DNA of 64,000 nt from Undaria pinnatifida (taxonomy: Eukaryota; Sar; Phaeophyceae; Laminariales; Alariaceae). The notes below the pieces were generated by a model that saw only the letters and a list, made by a program, of their open reading frames with translations, ran no database searches and was not told the DNA's origin. The translations under genes were made by a program, and so were the position numbers. This document shows, piece after piece, positions 13,133 to 24,045 of this stretch (the stretch's first letter is position 1; every line of letters begins with the position of its first letter). The DNA is taken from positions 12,973,892 to 13,037,891 of the forward strand of contig JABAKD010000029.1 in the NCBI GenBank assembly GCA_012845835.1, written 5' to 3'.

Positions 13133-13399
13133 GACGCCTTCTACGACAGAGGTATACCTTTTTTTGGCGAAAATGGTTTTTTCTGAATGACGGTGCTCCT
13201 TAACCCAAAACTGTCGGAAAAAAAACACTTTTTTTTTTTTTGCGTGATTCCCGTTGTTTACCTAGGCCATGTGTTTTTTATCGTTTGTAAGCATTTTTGT
13301 TTCCTCCAAATCAGTGTTTTGCCTTGGAGGTCTTAAGCTCCCAAATTGAGGGATGGTATTAAGAAAAAAAAGTGGTGCACCTCTATCGTAGCACGCGTC
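13133..13399 (+). mobile_element. MITE B, copy 1
   Basis: Terminal inverted repeats are GACGCCTTCTACGACAGAGG on the left and CCTCTATCGTAGCACGCGTC on the right. The body carries TGAATGACGGTGCTCCTTAA and GGTCTTAAGCTCCCAAATTG, which recur in every copy. About 265 bp, noncoding. Other copies are at 15841, 16133, 18802, 26715, 55845 and 61507. Confidence 0.75.
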
Positions 13400-15470
13400 T
13401 TTTGGTCCACCCTCCCCTCTCCCAAAATACACGCCCACCTAGTTTCAACTCGCTTAACCATAAGCATCGTCTTGTCTCCGTCCCCACGCCATGGGTATGG
13501 GTCTGCCCCCCCCGCACACCCTGGCTCCTCTTTGCTTTCTGGCGATTCTTAAGGTGGAGCTTGAAACGAGACACCCTCCGCAAAATGGCGACCTACGTGG
13601 TCGCTGTGACCATCTGAAGCGGGCATCCCTTTGCCCCTCTTCCCTCGGCATGAATCCTTCACCATACCCCCCATGACGCTCGCTGCTAGTCGACAATTTT
13701 TATACCCCTCTACCCCGAGGCGCCCAAAGGTTTTAGCCGCGAAACTGACATGTTGTGGCCTCGTTCATAGCAGGACGCATACACGTCCCGGACGGGCGAA
13801 GTGTTGGCCCTTGCGTGACTCGGAGGTAGAAGCAGTTGATGGATCCATCGAGGTCAGCGCTGCCTCCGCAGAGGTGTATCATGCGCTTGAGGGGCTGCAT
13901 CGGACGCTTGCTATGGTAGGGGTGGCACATGAGCATAATATTTCAACCCCCCGAGTATATGGCCTACCCCGGAACAACCCGGAAGTATATGTTACATAGT
14001 TTAAAACCCCGATGGCACGAGAAAACCATAGATGAGGAGTTATTTGCAAAAGATAGCTATCTCTTGATTTGTCTGAGGGCTGACCAGTTGAGGAGATATA
14101 TCCCTAACCCAGCAACCTACCTAAGGAGAATTAGAAACTAAGCGCGATCCCGTGGGCTATTTACCTCACGAACAGTATTATAAAAAAACACACACATTGG
14201 ATCCAACGGCATTGATCGGGTACCGTACTTTGTTAGTTGAGGAATGCTGTCAGCGATGAATGCTTGAGCAACAACGTGCAACCCTCATCGTAGCACTGCT
14301 CACGGATTACACTCAGTAGGGTGTGCTTGTCACGATACTCCCGGCTTGGCGCGTAACGACGATGTCGTCTCTACTGATGATGACGATATCCATTCCGAGG
14401 TTCCGCTGAATCGTGTTAGGCTCTCCGCTTTCCTCCTTGAAGGGGGTAGGCGTCGACGTCACCTGGTCATCACGGGTCATATCCCGTGCTACGGGCAGAT
14501 GTTATCTACGGGCTGCTGTACTAGCCTACGGTCCGCACTACTACACCACTTCCTGATACTCAAGGTGGCAAGCTGTGGAGACCCCAAGTAATCACAGCAG
14601 TAGGAATACGAAAATATTAATGAGCCGCTGCAACGAGAACATCAGGAAAAACCAAACAAAGCTGTGCGCACCAGGGAAGCAAAGGCGAGCGTTTAAAATA
14701 CGAAATCGCTTGCATAGTGTGCGGGAGATCGTGTGGAGAAGTGGCTGGTGCTGGTCCACCTACGTTATTCCTGCTCTGGGATAGGTGCGTGTGTGTCGCG
14801 TCTCCACATTGACTGTATCGCAGCGGGGGCACCCGACCGCTACTGGTGCCGTAGCAGTCGCCATGACGCATATTTAAACGCCCACGAAGCCTTCTGCGGC
14901 TACGACACAAAGTGAGTCCGGCGGCCGCGGCCGAAGGTAAGCGTTGGCTCCCGTCCCATGCAGACCCCTTTGGCGAGCTTTGGTGAAGACTCCTAGTCCC
15001 CCTCCCCCCTAGTGGGCCGTCCGGTCCCGGCGGGCGTGCCGTCCGTCTTCGGCAGTTAGTCCAGAGAAGCTGCGTGCGCAACTTGACGTCCTCAGTTGAT
15101 CGGCTTGCCCAACTTCTGTTGGGATTTCCGCAAGTCGGCGGCTGGCGGCCTTGGGTTCGGGTCTCCTTCTTTGCCGAGACACCATTCGAACAAATATCAC
15201 TGAATAGGCCCTGCCGTCGCTTCGTTCGGGCCTATCCATGCGTCTTGAATCTTGCGCAACCCCACTCTAAGCTCGGTGGTAATGCTCGATTCAAGCAGCC
15301 CTCTATTCACTCGGTATCCTAACCTGCCGGTAAGTTCTGCCTGAGAACCTTTCGTAGGATTCCAACGCGCTGCCTCAAAAAAAAAGCAAAAAGGAAGCAT
15401 ACACTAACATCATTGCACTTTAGCCGACGTAGCAAACAATATTAGCCGATCATCCGAGACGCGTGCAGCG
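13400..15470. other. Unresolved GC-rich stretch with coding-like fragments
   Basis: Several medium frames overlap on both strands (plus 13631-13999; minus 15009-15239 and 15197-15400). The minus fragment at 15197-15400 has a natural-looking composition, but reading continues only with frame changes. A plus-strand CCG|GTAAGT donor-like site is at about 15330. I do not recognise a family. It could be a decayed gene or retroelement. Confidence 0.3.
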
Positions 15471-15477
15471 ACAGAGG

Positions 15478-15728
15478 ACTGATTCTACGATACCCACCCC
15501 CAAAAAAAACAGCGATTTTCTTTCACGAACGTTTCATGACTGCTCGACAAAAGGAAGGATACTAATCAAAGAAAAGTATCCATATATTTTTCTCGTGTGC
15601 GAAGGTCCATCGATCGATGACGTCGGGATGTCGAGGGACACCATAGTCCAGGAGATGCCACCGGAAGCTGGTTTTGAAACCGGCGATTTCGTTAAAGAAT
15701 AGTTGGGGGGGCTACCGTAGTAAGACTC
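15478..15728 (+). mobile_element. MITE C, copy 2, with 5-bp target duplication
   Basis: The element is bounded by ACTGATTCTACG on the left and a GTAGTAAGACTC right end, and is flanked on both sides by AGAGG (15473-15477 and 15729-15733). The body includes GGTTTTGAAACCGGCGATTT. The perfect flanking duplication supports transposition. Confidence 0.85.
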
Positions 15729-15840
15729 AGAGGAAGCAGCCTGTTTAGCCAAAACATGTTTCTGAACGCCGGGGATCCTCAGCCGAGAATCTACCTAGAA
15801 ATAACCCGCTGGGATCTCGTCGGCGATTTTAAAACAATTT

Positions 15841-16119
15841 CACCACGTTCTACGACGACAGAGGTAGCCATTTTTTTCGCCTGAAAAAATGTTTTTTTCT
15901 GAATGACGGGGCTCCTTAAACCAAAATCGTCGAAAATGGGACATTTTCGTTTTGCACGATTCTCGTTGTATAACTTTGGCCATGGGAATTGTTTCGTTCG
16001 GCGGCAGCAGTTGTAGTGCTGTCCAAACTCAGTTATTGAGAAAAAACTTTACCTGGTAGGCTCTTAAAGTGAGGAATCTCGGAAAAAACGTGGTGAGAAC
16101 CTCTACCGTAGCACGCGTC
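15841..16119 (+). mobile_element. MITE B, copy 2
   Basis: Family B body (GACGGGGCTCCTTAAACC) with right end CCTCTACCGTAGCACGCGTC. The left end is degraded by a small insertion in the terminal repeat. Confidence 0.7.
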
Positions 16120-16132
16120 GTTTCTTCGTTAT

Positions 16133-16384
16133 GCACGTAGGATAGAGGTATACCTCTTTTTGGCTATTTTTTTTTCTGAATGGCGGGCCTCCTTGGCCTA
16201 AAAATCGTCAAAAAATGCGCCATTTCTTTGCGTGGTTCTTGTTCTGTACCCAGGCCAAATGGATTTTTTTCTGCGGTAGCAGTTCTGATTTTTCTCCAAA
16301 TCAGTTTTCTGGGAGGGGGGTCTTGAGCTCCCAAATTGAGGAGCCTCGGGGGAAAAGCGGTGCGCCTCTATCGTAGCACGCATC
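16133..16384 (+). mobile_element. MITE B, copy 3
   Basis: It follows copy 2 almost immediately, so the two form a tandem pair. Left end GCACGTAGGATAGAGGTATA, right end CCTCTATCGTAGCACGCATC. Confidence 0.7.
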
Positions 16385-17120
16385 TAGGCTAGGCCATACA
16401 ACATCTCGTCGTGCTCCCCCCCTAAAGTCATCGCTTGGCTGAGGTCTAGAGCACCTCCTCGAGCAAGGTGCCTCGGAAACAAATTAGATGATCCGCTGCC
16501 GTAGCATCGTCCGGGGCACCCCTTCTGGAAGGATGATTGTCCCTCGGCCGCTTCCTGCAGCTCGAGGAGGCACGCTACGGTAGGTGCAGCAACTAGTTGC
16601 TGTGAGCCTCTTCGCTTGTGAGAAGCTTCCAGAGCCGTCCCACCGCGGGGGTGCAGACAGATTCTAAGAATTTTCTGAGCTCCTAATACGAGGAGCCAGC
16701 CGAAAATCTCAACATCTCATCACCCTAATCAGGACTTCGAAGCCAATCGTTTTGCGCAACCCGGCCAAGCTTCTATGTACGCCCTAGTCCTAAACCAAGT
16801 TATACTCGTAAAATTATTAGACTAACCGGTAGTTCCTCGCTTGAGGAGCTCAAACGGCCAGAGGTATACCTTTTTTTGACTCAAAAATCGCGACCCCTAC
16901 CGTGAAATGACTCTCAAACATGCATGATATACCTCACCCTAATCCAAATGATCAGTAACATGCCCTACTAATAGACGCAAACAATAGTGTACACCACAAC
17001 TAGAGGATTCGACGAGGTTGGGTAGTTGATTGGTTGAGGAGCCCTGCCAATCAGAAAATGACTTGGTCAAAAGTGCTCCCCCCGGTCTTAGCACGCCTCA
17101 CACCTACAGCCGTGCCGTTT
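16385..17120. other. Element B remnants
   Basis: CAGAGGTATACCTTTTTTTG at about 16860 and TCTTAGCACGCCTCAC at about 17088 resemble the two ends of B with a replaced interior. Palindromic CTCCTCGAGC-type pieces occur near 16460-16565. No gene is called. Confidence 0.4.
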
Positions 17121-17124
17121 TTCA

Positions 17125-17706
17125 TTAGGCAGGCGCATCCGCCGGCGATTGTGGTGGCAGTGGGGGCGTGGGAAGGCTTCCTCCGGGAACGGGCGGCAGG
17201 CACTCTGGCGTAGCGTAGGGGGGGAGGGTCACGGTCGTTGCCTGTTGCGACGGGCGCAAGGAGGCTAGCACCTGGACCGGCGAAGGTGCGAACAGTAGGG
17301 CGGGCGACAACATCGTCGGCGTCTGAGGCCTCGATCCATCGTTAAATCTCAACTGCGTTCCCGTTGACAAAGAGCACCGAACGACGTCCTCGGCTGGGCC
17401 GGCGGCATTGGAAACGGAAATCCTGGTGGTCTAGACGCTACCTGCACCAGCGGCAACAATTTCTCCCGGGCAGGCACTACCGACCGCCTCAGCGGGAGGG
17501 TGGGCGTCGGAGGTGACCCCAGTCTTGTTGCCGCCCGTGATATCAGGGTCTGCCGCCTCGGTTGAAGGTGCCTCCACCTGAAGGGAAGGTTTCGACTGGG
17601 ACAGTGCAGGCCTCAGCGGCGGTGCTGGCAACATCATCCGCACGACCGCCTGTTGCGGAGGTGAGGCAAAGGGTGAATGCCTGTTAGCTCGTTGTTTCCC
17701 CCCCAC
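17125..17706 (-). pseudogene. Proline-rich coding-like segment with one in-frame stop
   Basis: A single minus-strand frame stays open for about 194 codons apart from one TAG near 17431. Both halves share a Pro/Ala/Ser-rich, low-Cys composition, which suggests one broken reading frame. No domain is recognised. It could be a retroelement gag-like relic, a pseudogene, or two exons. The stretch lies among B and C elements. Confidence 0.35.
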
Positions 17707-18801
17707 TCCCTCCTAGGCTAGCTCGCCCATGTCAGCGGCTGCCAGGGTGCATGCCCCCATCCTGGCGGAGACAACGCCTTTAACAATTGCACTGGTTGCG
17801 GCGCCTCGTTCCTTGTGGTTCACCGCACTTTCCCCGTTTAGCCGTACGGATGGTTGCACGCGCCCGTTGGCCCCTCCTCCTGGTATGATACCGCCATCGA
17901 GGCGGCTGTTGTCGCCCTTCTCCCCAGCCTACCCTCGTCCCCAATCGGACAAGCGAATTTCCTGCAGCGCTTCCCCCGTAGCGGGGCCAACTTTCGTGGG
18001 ATCAGCGTGCTGGTGGTGCCGCCGGCGAACTATTGTTCTCCGAGGGGGGGGGGGGGTAGGGGGCTCCGTGAAGGCTCGTCAGTCCCGAGAGTCTGGTGCA
18101 ACGCTAGGGGGAGGCTTAGAAAGTAACCCTGGTCTGCGGTTGTCAACCCCGCTCTTGCTGACTCCACGCCTGCGTGAACCCGCTCAGACGCCCCATCCGA
18201 GGGACGCAGTTCGCGGCACGATGGGTATCTTGAGACACCGAAACTGCCTCCTCTGGCAGCGGGGGCGGGGAGGCCACTAGTCGCCCACTCATTCTCTTTG
18301 GGTCCGGCCTCGCCCCCCTGTCCTCTCCCGAGGAGGGCTGGGATCGGGCACCCCCCCAAACCGCGTCCTCCGCCAGGGCCGGCAGAAGCTGTACGCCGAG
18401 AAGCCAGTCTAGCCCCAGGCGGCAAAGGTAGTGTGTGGTTCTCGTCCACCCATGGGACAAGGCTCTCCGCGACGGCTCGTACCACTGTCGGCACAATTGG
18501 AGATACGATCGGTCGCCGCTCCTACGTAACCAGTACCCGGCGTGAGACGTCCAAGTGCCACGGATATTGCTTTCCTCCTGCCCGTTGTTGCACTGGACGC
18601 CACCTTTTTCTCCCCTCGCTCCGGCGACAGTCCCGCCGATCACCTCACCCCTCCCCCTCCCCCCACCCAACTGCCCCTCCCATCCGTCTGTTTGCGATCC
18701 CGAGGCAGCCGCCCTATCGTCGCCCTCGGCGAGGCCTCCTATCGGGTTTGAAGAGTAGCACCTCCCGTGTGCTACCGTCGGTGCACCGGGGACTATTGAT
18801 A
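17707..18801. other. GC-rich stretch, open frames on several strands
   Basis: Long frames occur on the minus strand (18143-18850, 18030-18494) and plus strand (17729-18280), but they overlap and none has splice or family support. The high GC content explains the lack of stops. Confidence 0.35.
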
Positions 18802-19319
18802 GACGCGTGTTACGATAAACGTGCACCACTTTTTTTCGGAGATATCTCAATTTGGGAGCTTAAGACCTCTCCCAAAAACCGATTTGGAGAAAAACAAAAC
18901 TGCTACCGGATGAAAATTTCCCATGGACAAGCTGAGTGATTCTACGATAGCCCCCCCCCAAGACCAGCGATTTTCTTTAGCGAACGTATCACGGCTGCTC
19001 GACACAAGGAAGGATACTATTGAAAAAAACGTACATCCATATATTTTCCTGTGTGCAAGAAGCTCTATCGATCGATGACGTCGGGGTGTCGAGAGAATCC
19101 TCATTTCAGGAGATACGACCGGGAGTTGGTTTTGAAACCGCAGATTTCGTTACAGAAAAGTTGGGGGGGCTACCACAGAACGACTCAGCTACACTAAACG
19201 AGAATCATGCAAAAATAAATGGGGCGTGTTTCCGACGATAGTATTAGTAGCTTAAGGAGCCCCGTTATTCGGAAACCATTTTCGCTAAAAAAAGGTATAC
19301 CTCTACCGTAGCGTGCGTC
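18802..19319 (-). mobile_element. MITE B, copy 4, split by a nested MITE C
   Basis: Begins GACGCGTGTTACGATAAACG and ends CTCTACCGTAGCGTGCGTC, in reverse orientation to copy 1. The B body is interrupted at 18935-19186 by a complete element C, so B was inserted before C. Ten-base flanks (ACTATTGATA and ACTAGTGTTG) match at 7 of 10 positions, a possible decayed target duplication. Confidence 0.75.
18935..19186 (+). mobile_element. MITE C, copy 3, nested in B
   Basis: Starts AGTGATTCTACGATAGCCCC and ends CTACCACAGAACGACTC. Flanks are AGCTG and AGCTA, a near-perfect 5-bp duplication. Confidence 0.8.
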
Positions 19320-19583
19320 ACTAGTGTTGTTGGTGTTCTTGTCTATATGTTTTGCTTATTTTATCTTGCAAGTTGTCTGATTGGAGGCCTGTGCGTGTCC
19401 TGCACGTTTGTCGTTTTTCTCGTTTAGCTGTTTTCGTTCCTCCTTCGGTTCCTCCTTGTTTTTCTTTGCTAATCTTCTCTCGTGCAATGCGTTACATCAC
19501 CCTGTTTCTAAAGGCGTTCTTAGTTGCCTGCTTCTCCCTCGGATACGGAAATAGACCCTCCCCGTATGCTTGATTTCGCTTTG

Positions 19584-19827
19584 ACTGATTCTGCGATAGT
19601 CCCCCAAAAACCAGCGAATTTATTTATCGAACGTTTCATGGCTGCTCGACACAAGGAAGGATACAATTCAAACCAAAGGATCCATATTTTTCTTTTGTGC
19701 AAAGGCTTATCGATCGATAACGTCGTGGTGTCGAGGGACACCCTATTTCACGAGATACGACCGGGAGCTGATTTTGAAACCGGCGATTTCGTTTTTTCAA
19801 AGTTGGGGGGCTACCGTATAACGACTC
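19584..19827 (+). mobile_element. MITE C, copy 4, with perfect 5-bp target duplication
   Basis: The element from ACTGATTCTGCGATAG to CCGTATAACGACTC is flanked by CTTTG on both sides (19579-19583 and 19828-19832). Confidence 0.85.
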
Positions 19828-19832
19828 CTTTG

Positions 19833-20794
19833 CTGCCGCTTTTGCTGTCCTGAATCTTGCACCGTATCACCTTCACCGAAATGCATCGTCCGCCCTCACA
19901 AAAACAACACCCCAACTCTCTACGTGAAAGACAAGCATGGCGACTACATCAGTCCGTGTACAATCCAGTCGACAAGGAATTAGAATCTACCCTCACTGTC
20001 GTCGAACACAAGACGCAACAGCAGCCGAGAGTGAGACAAGAGTGGCATACGACTCGCGCCATAGGGTTACATCGTGTTCGTGCCGCTGCTCCTGTGCTGG
20101 TTTCAAGCAAAACAGCCACCCCTATCAGATGGACCCAACCTGTGGAACAGAGGTTAGATCCTTAGTCTATGTTTGATGAGGTTTACTTTTGAACTGTTTC
20201 GAGTGCGGTGATTTGTACCGCAGCCCCCGTAGCCCCCGCGAACATACATCAGGAAAGACACGAAGAGCGAGCTAAACACTCAAGATAACATAAACTAAGT
20301 CGCGGACGCCGTCGTCGTCTGTGGCAGCTCCGTCGCGGAGGACGAGAGCAGGGACAATCGCGACCTGGTGCGAGGTACGTTCTTCTCTGTCTGAGTTGTT
20401 TCTGCTGTGGAGATTTCGGCCTGGGGACGACTTGGCTCAGACCTTCCCGTTGATTTGACCTGCGGTATATTTTAGTAGATTGGTGAGATATAATTAATTG
20501 CTGTGGCGCCTTGTGCGATGTCGGTCTTGAGGTATCTAGGGTACGGAGCAGGCTTAGAGTTGGTGCCTGCCTATGCCTGTGGCACCTGCCTGTCTCATCC
20601 CTGCCTGCTACGTCGGATGAGCGTCGCTGTTGCAGGTTAATATCACTGATCGTGCGGCTGCCTGGGCGGTTGGGCCTACACACGGCGGTACGAGTGCAGT
20701 AGTACAAATTAGGCTGTTTTCCCGCAATGCATACCGCCATCACAGTTAGGAAGGGCTCTGTCGTTTGGTCATTTGGGCCTGCATATAATTGCCG
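19833..20794. other. No gene supported
   Basis: A plus frame of about 102 codons (19857-20165) has a plausible A/C-rich codon pattern but no splice or family support. A 220-codon minus frame (20249-20911) runs into the SINE and is probably chance. Confidence 0.3.
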
Positions 20795-21095
20795 GTCGCC
20801 CCGGTGGCGTATCAGGTTATCCTCGAGCCTGGTACAGGTCAGTTTCGTGAGTTCGAGCCCCGCCGAGTGCCTATTCGCAATAACTTCGTTGGGACTTTTT
20901 CTTGTGCACAAATTGACTTGAGGAAATCGCGAGAGCGTGAGTTAGCAACACTCGATGGAAAATCGATGAGCGGTAGGATTGTTGAACCCTATGCGCGATG
21001 AAAATAATTGAAGGCAAGAACCGAGGGGGAGAAGGGACGACACCTGTAACCACGGCTTGTCCATAAGCTGGAAAGTAACAGTGTGAGAAAAATGA
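20795..21095 (+). mobile_element. tRNA-derived SINE, copy 2 (best head)
   Basis: The head shows an A-box-like GGTGGCGTATCAGGTTA at about 20803 and a B box GAGTTCGAGCCCC at about 20849, with spacing as in a tRNA gene. The body matches copy 1 and ends CACGGCTTGTCCATAAGCTG followed by an A-rich tail. It is noncoding. Confidence 0.7.
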
Positions 21096-21134
21096 ATAAA
21101 TAATACTCCGAAGTATGATTTTTCAGTAGTTGTT

Positions 21135-21515
21135 TGTTAAGGTATTAGTCTAGTGGGGTATTCGTCCGGTTGACCACTTGCAAAGGTTAACCAATAGCTT
21201 ACCCAAACTCAGTCTTATAACACTTTCCCCCCCTGAAACGGCGGGATAGCAGGTCGGCCGGATATACGGCGGACCTCTGTCAATATCCAAGCCGTTTCGT
21301 TTCCTGGGGATACCAGGGAGAGTATTTTTCAAGTTCGACATGGGGAGAATCTGAAAAGTTTATTATTGTGGATGGTCGGAATCGAACCCACGACCCAACA
21401 ACCCATGGTCTGTCGACGACGCCATTTGTTAAGGTATTAGTGGGGTATTAGTCCGTTTGACCACTTGCAAAAGGTTAACCAATAGCTTACCCAAACTAAG
21501 CCTTATAACATGTTG
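21135..21515. repeat. Direct repeat pair flanking a tRNA-like sequence
   Basis: About 85 bp at 21135-21222 recurs at 21428-21512 (shared TGACCACTTGCAAAGGTTAA). Between them, on the minus strand, is a perfect B box GGTTCGATTCC (21378-21388) with an A-box-like TGGCGTCGTCG about 30 bp upstream. The acceptor and D stems do not pair, so this is a tRNA-like relic or SINE head and not a tRNA gene. Confidence 0.5.
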
Positions 21516-21635
21516 CACCCATCCATGTTACCTCGCATAATAAGATAAAATGGGTTATTTCCTTGCCATAGTGTTGGCGGACAAGGAATGCCCACATACC
21601 TGCGCGTTCCGGGGGGTCACTATATATAGTCTAAC

Positions 21636-21800
21636 TGTAGCTACACCGTAGTTCCAAGGGGAGTCGCCGACCTATATCCTCATTTAGGACACACAACCCG
21701 TGATACGCGCGATCGGAGTATCACACACAGCTTGCAAAGATGAGTTTCGACAAAATCTTCGATCACACAGCTGAAGTGTATTTTTATTTTTATAATATTC
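21636..21800 (+). repeat. A-core dispersed repeat, copy 6
   Basis: Well-preserved copy carrying CGATCGGAGTATCACACACA and GGGGAGTCGCCGACCTATAT, ending in the AT-rich TTTTTATTTTTATAATAT tail. Confidence 0.85.
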
Positions 21801-21960
21801 TTCGAAGTATAGTCTAGTTTATAGACTAGTCTAAATATATATCTTGGCCACACATACAAGTATCCGATCAGATCTGGCCGAAGGACAACTGGTTCCGGCA
21901 CTCTTGCCAGATGGAAGCCGGAGGCGTGTAGCGTAGCGCGGCCCGCGCCGCGCATGGTCA

Positions 21961-22250
21961 CAGCGCTGCAGAGGTATCTGCGAGCGGGTGAATCGCCCCG
22001 ACACCGTCCAGGCGTCCTTCAGCAAGTGTCTTGCGGGAACAACATTGAGTGGGCGAGATAATGCAAATTGACAGCAGCTGGAAGACGGGGACGACGGCGC
22101 GATACAACGCGGGGTAGACTATATCACTACCAGGTAGGAGAGTAGTGGGGGCCAAGAGGTGACGAGAGAAGGCCTGCACCAACGCGTCCGACCACCCGTT
22201 ATCACCGGCTTTCGCGGAAGACTTTAGCCTTCTGCGCGCGGAACGTAAGG
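21961..22250 (-). CDS. Candidate minus-strand exon, unknown protein
   Basis: On the minus strand a strong acceptor (CTTCCGTTTCTTGTAG) precedes an open frame starting at 22250. It encodes charged then hydrophobic sequence (LRSARRRLKSSAKAGDNGW early in the exon) and stays open to a stop at 21961. A possible donor CTACCTG|GTAGTG at 22131 would shorten it. No family is recognised. It is bounded by an A-core repeat and a MITE, so it may be a gene fragment. Confidence 0.35.
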
Positions 22251-22350
22251 CTACAAGAAACGGAAGTTCAAGGTGGTCAGTACGGGAGTAAGAAGTTTGG
22301 GTGGGACCACCGGCCGGCGCAGGAGGCCCCATCCAATTCAATGGTTGCAT

Positions 22351-22442
22351 TGTAGTGCGTTAGGGGACGGCCGCGTGAGGGGACCACCAGAGCGTTTTCG
22401 GGTAGCGGAACCGCTGCGCGAGGGGACCCCTAACGCACTACA
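22351..22442. mobile_element. Element F, intact 92-bp MITE
   Basis: Perfect 16-bp terminal inverted repeats (TGTAGTGCGTTAGGGG and CCCCTAACGCACTACA) flank a GC-rich core. GCAT lies immediately outside both ends (22347-22350 and 22443-22446), consistent with a 4-bp target duplication. Too small to encode anything, so it must have been moved in trans. Confidence 0.8.
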
Positions 22443-24045
22443 GCATTACGTGATCCGTAACGAAGAGCAAGAGGACTACCGTATACTATAGTCTATACTT
22501 GCAGAGGACGGGCATGGTATACCGTTCAAATAGGCCTCTGTCCGCGCCACGAGGTTGTGTTTTTGTTTCCGCCGTCGCTGCTGCCCTGAGAGAGGGCACA
22601 TTTGCTGCCATCGAACACAAAGCACGATAACACCTGTTAGTCGAGAATTTCATACTACTGTAATCATCGGTGGCGTTCGTACTATTTCATAACCATATAT
22701 GTGCTCGTGCGAGGTGTTGAACTTGTACACTTACGAGACGCTTCGCTCCGCGGCCGACACTCGCCGCCCGTTCAGGAATCAAGAGGTACAAAGTCAACAA
22801 AGAATGTGAAGCGGGCAGAGAACGTATAACACGACCCGTTGTTACACAATACGGGTATGTACTGGATGAGATACCGTCTCACCTAGGCCTCTGTCCACGT
22901 TGAGAGCGTATATTTTTTATGTCGCCGTCGCTGATTGGCATAGTGAAGACCAAAGCGAGGAAAACAACCAGACCCTTCGTGGTCCTAACTATGCCAGAAA
23001 GCGGCTTCCTTCGTGGAACCGGCGAACACATGGAGACGAGATTAAATATCATATTGCGCATACCAGGAGGTGAGAGTACGGCGGAATCCGGATGCGATGT
23101 CATCATGTGAGGGATGGGGTGCGAGTCGCACGGGTGCGGGAGCGATCGGGGAGGGCGAGCGAATTAAAAAAATCGCAGGGTATGGTGAATGGGAGAGACC
23201 GCTCAAAACGTGCTTCGCAGTCGTACAAAAAAAAAAAACATAAAAGGATGCTTTGAAAAATTAACCCGCTCCAACATTTACATCCCCGTAAGGGAGACCC
23301 GAAGAGGAAACTCTTGTAGACTAGTCTAATGGAACAACAAACAAAAAATCGGGCAGTGTCCGCAAAATAAGTATTTGCACGGAGGCCCAACACATCAGTC
23401 GCAGGCAGGTGCAGGACAAGGAGATGTTTACGTATTACCATCAGCCCGACGAAATGTGCCTCCTGGCCGCAATTTGGATGGAAAAGGAAATACACGTTTC
23501 TGCAGCATGAATGGAATATATTTCAAGAAGCGACGGCCGTGTATCGTGTGCCGACACCCCAAAGGCACAACACAAACTCAGCCAGCAACATCCATGCGAC
23601 AGGACACCTGCTTAACCTCCAACACCCTGCAAACAAATCCCACACCAATTCCACGTAGTTCATCTTCAAACACATGGGTGCAGTTCTAGAGGGGGTAAGA
23701 ACCCTCCAAAAAAAAAAAACGCCAACAGCACACTACGCCGAAGCACGCCTGTCCTATAACCCTCGAAAACCAAAATACCAACATGTCTCGTACAGCGGGC
23801 CCGGCCACAACAATCCGATCAAAACTTCATCAACTCCCGAGCTAATAAACCACGAAACGCCTGTCCTGACAGTGCAAAACAGGAAGACAGCACCCCAAGG
23901 TACCTCCGGGTCGCATTCTCCGACCACTCCAGTTAATAATCCGAAATACGAGAAGCTCAACTTCCCCCCCCCCCGACCCAAAGCATCGAACGGCTCCTGC
24001 TTCGCTCAGAACCTCGGAGCTCCTCCCCCAAGCATCGAAGACTGC
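22443..24045. other. No gene supported; A/C-skewed tract 23500-24040
   Basis: A block beginning TAGGCCTCTGTCC at about 22532 recurs at 22883. A 63-codon ATG-to-stop frame at 22919-23110 lacks further support. From 23500 to 24040 the plus strand is strongly A/C-rich with long frames (23375-23689, 23674-24087), the kind of skew seen in retroelement coding strands, but no domain is visible. Confidence 0.35.

Noticed and set aside
13631-13999. Copia-type RNase H fragment
   Set aside because: A vague resemblance to a Ser/Glu-rich motif did not extend to catalytic residues or neighbouring domains.
14930-15330. rRNA or spacer fragment
   Set aside because: The GC-rich texture suggested rRNA, but none of the conserved small- or large-subunit core strings is present.
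18143-18850. 235-codon minus-strand protein
   Set aside because: Overlaps equally long frames on both strands in GC-rich DNA and enters MITE B. No domain.
20249-20911. 220-codon minus-strand protein
   Set aside because: Runs through a SINE, Arg/Ser-rich by composition, with no splice or family support.
21362-21430. Functional tRNA gene
   Set aside because: The B box is perfect, but the acceptor and D stems do not pair.
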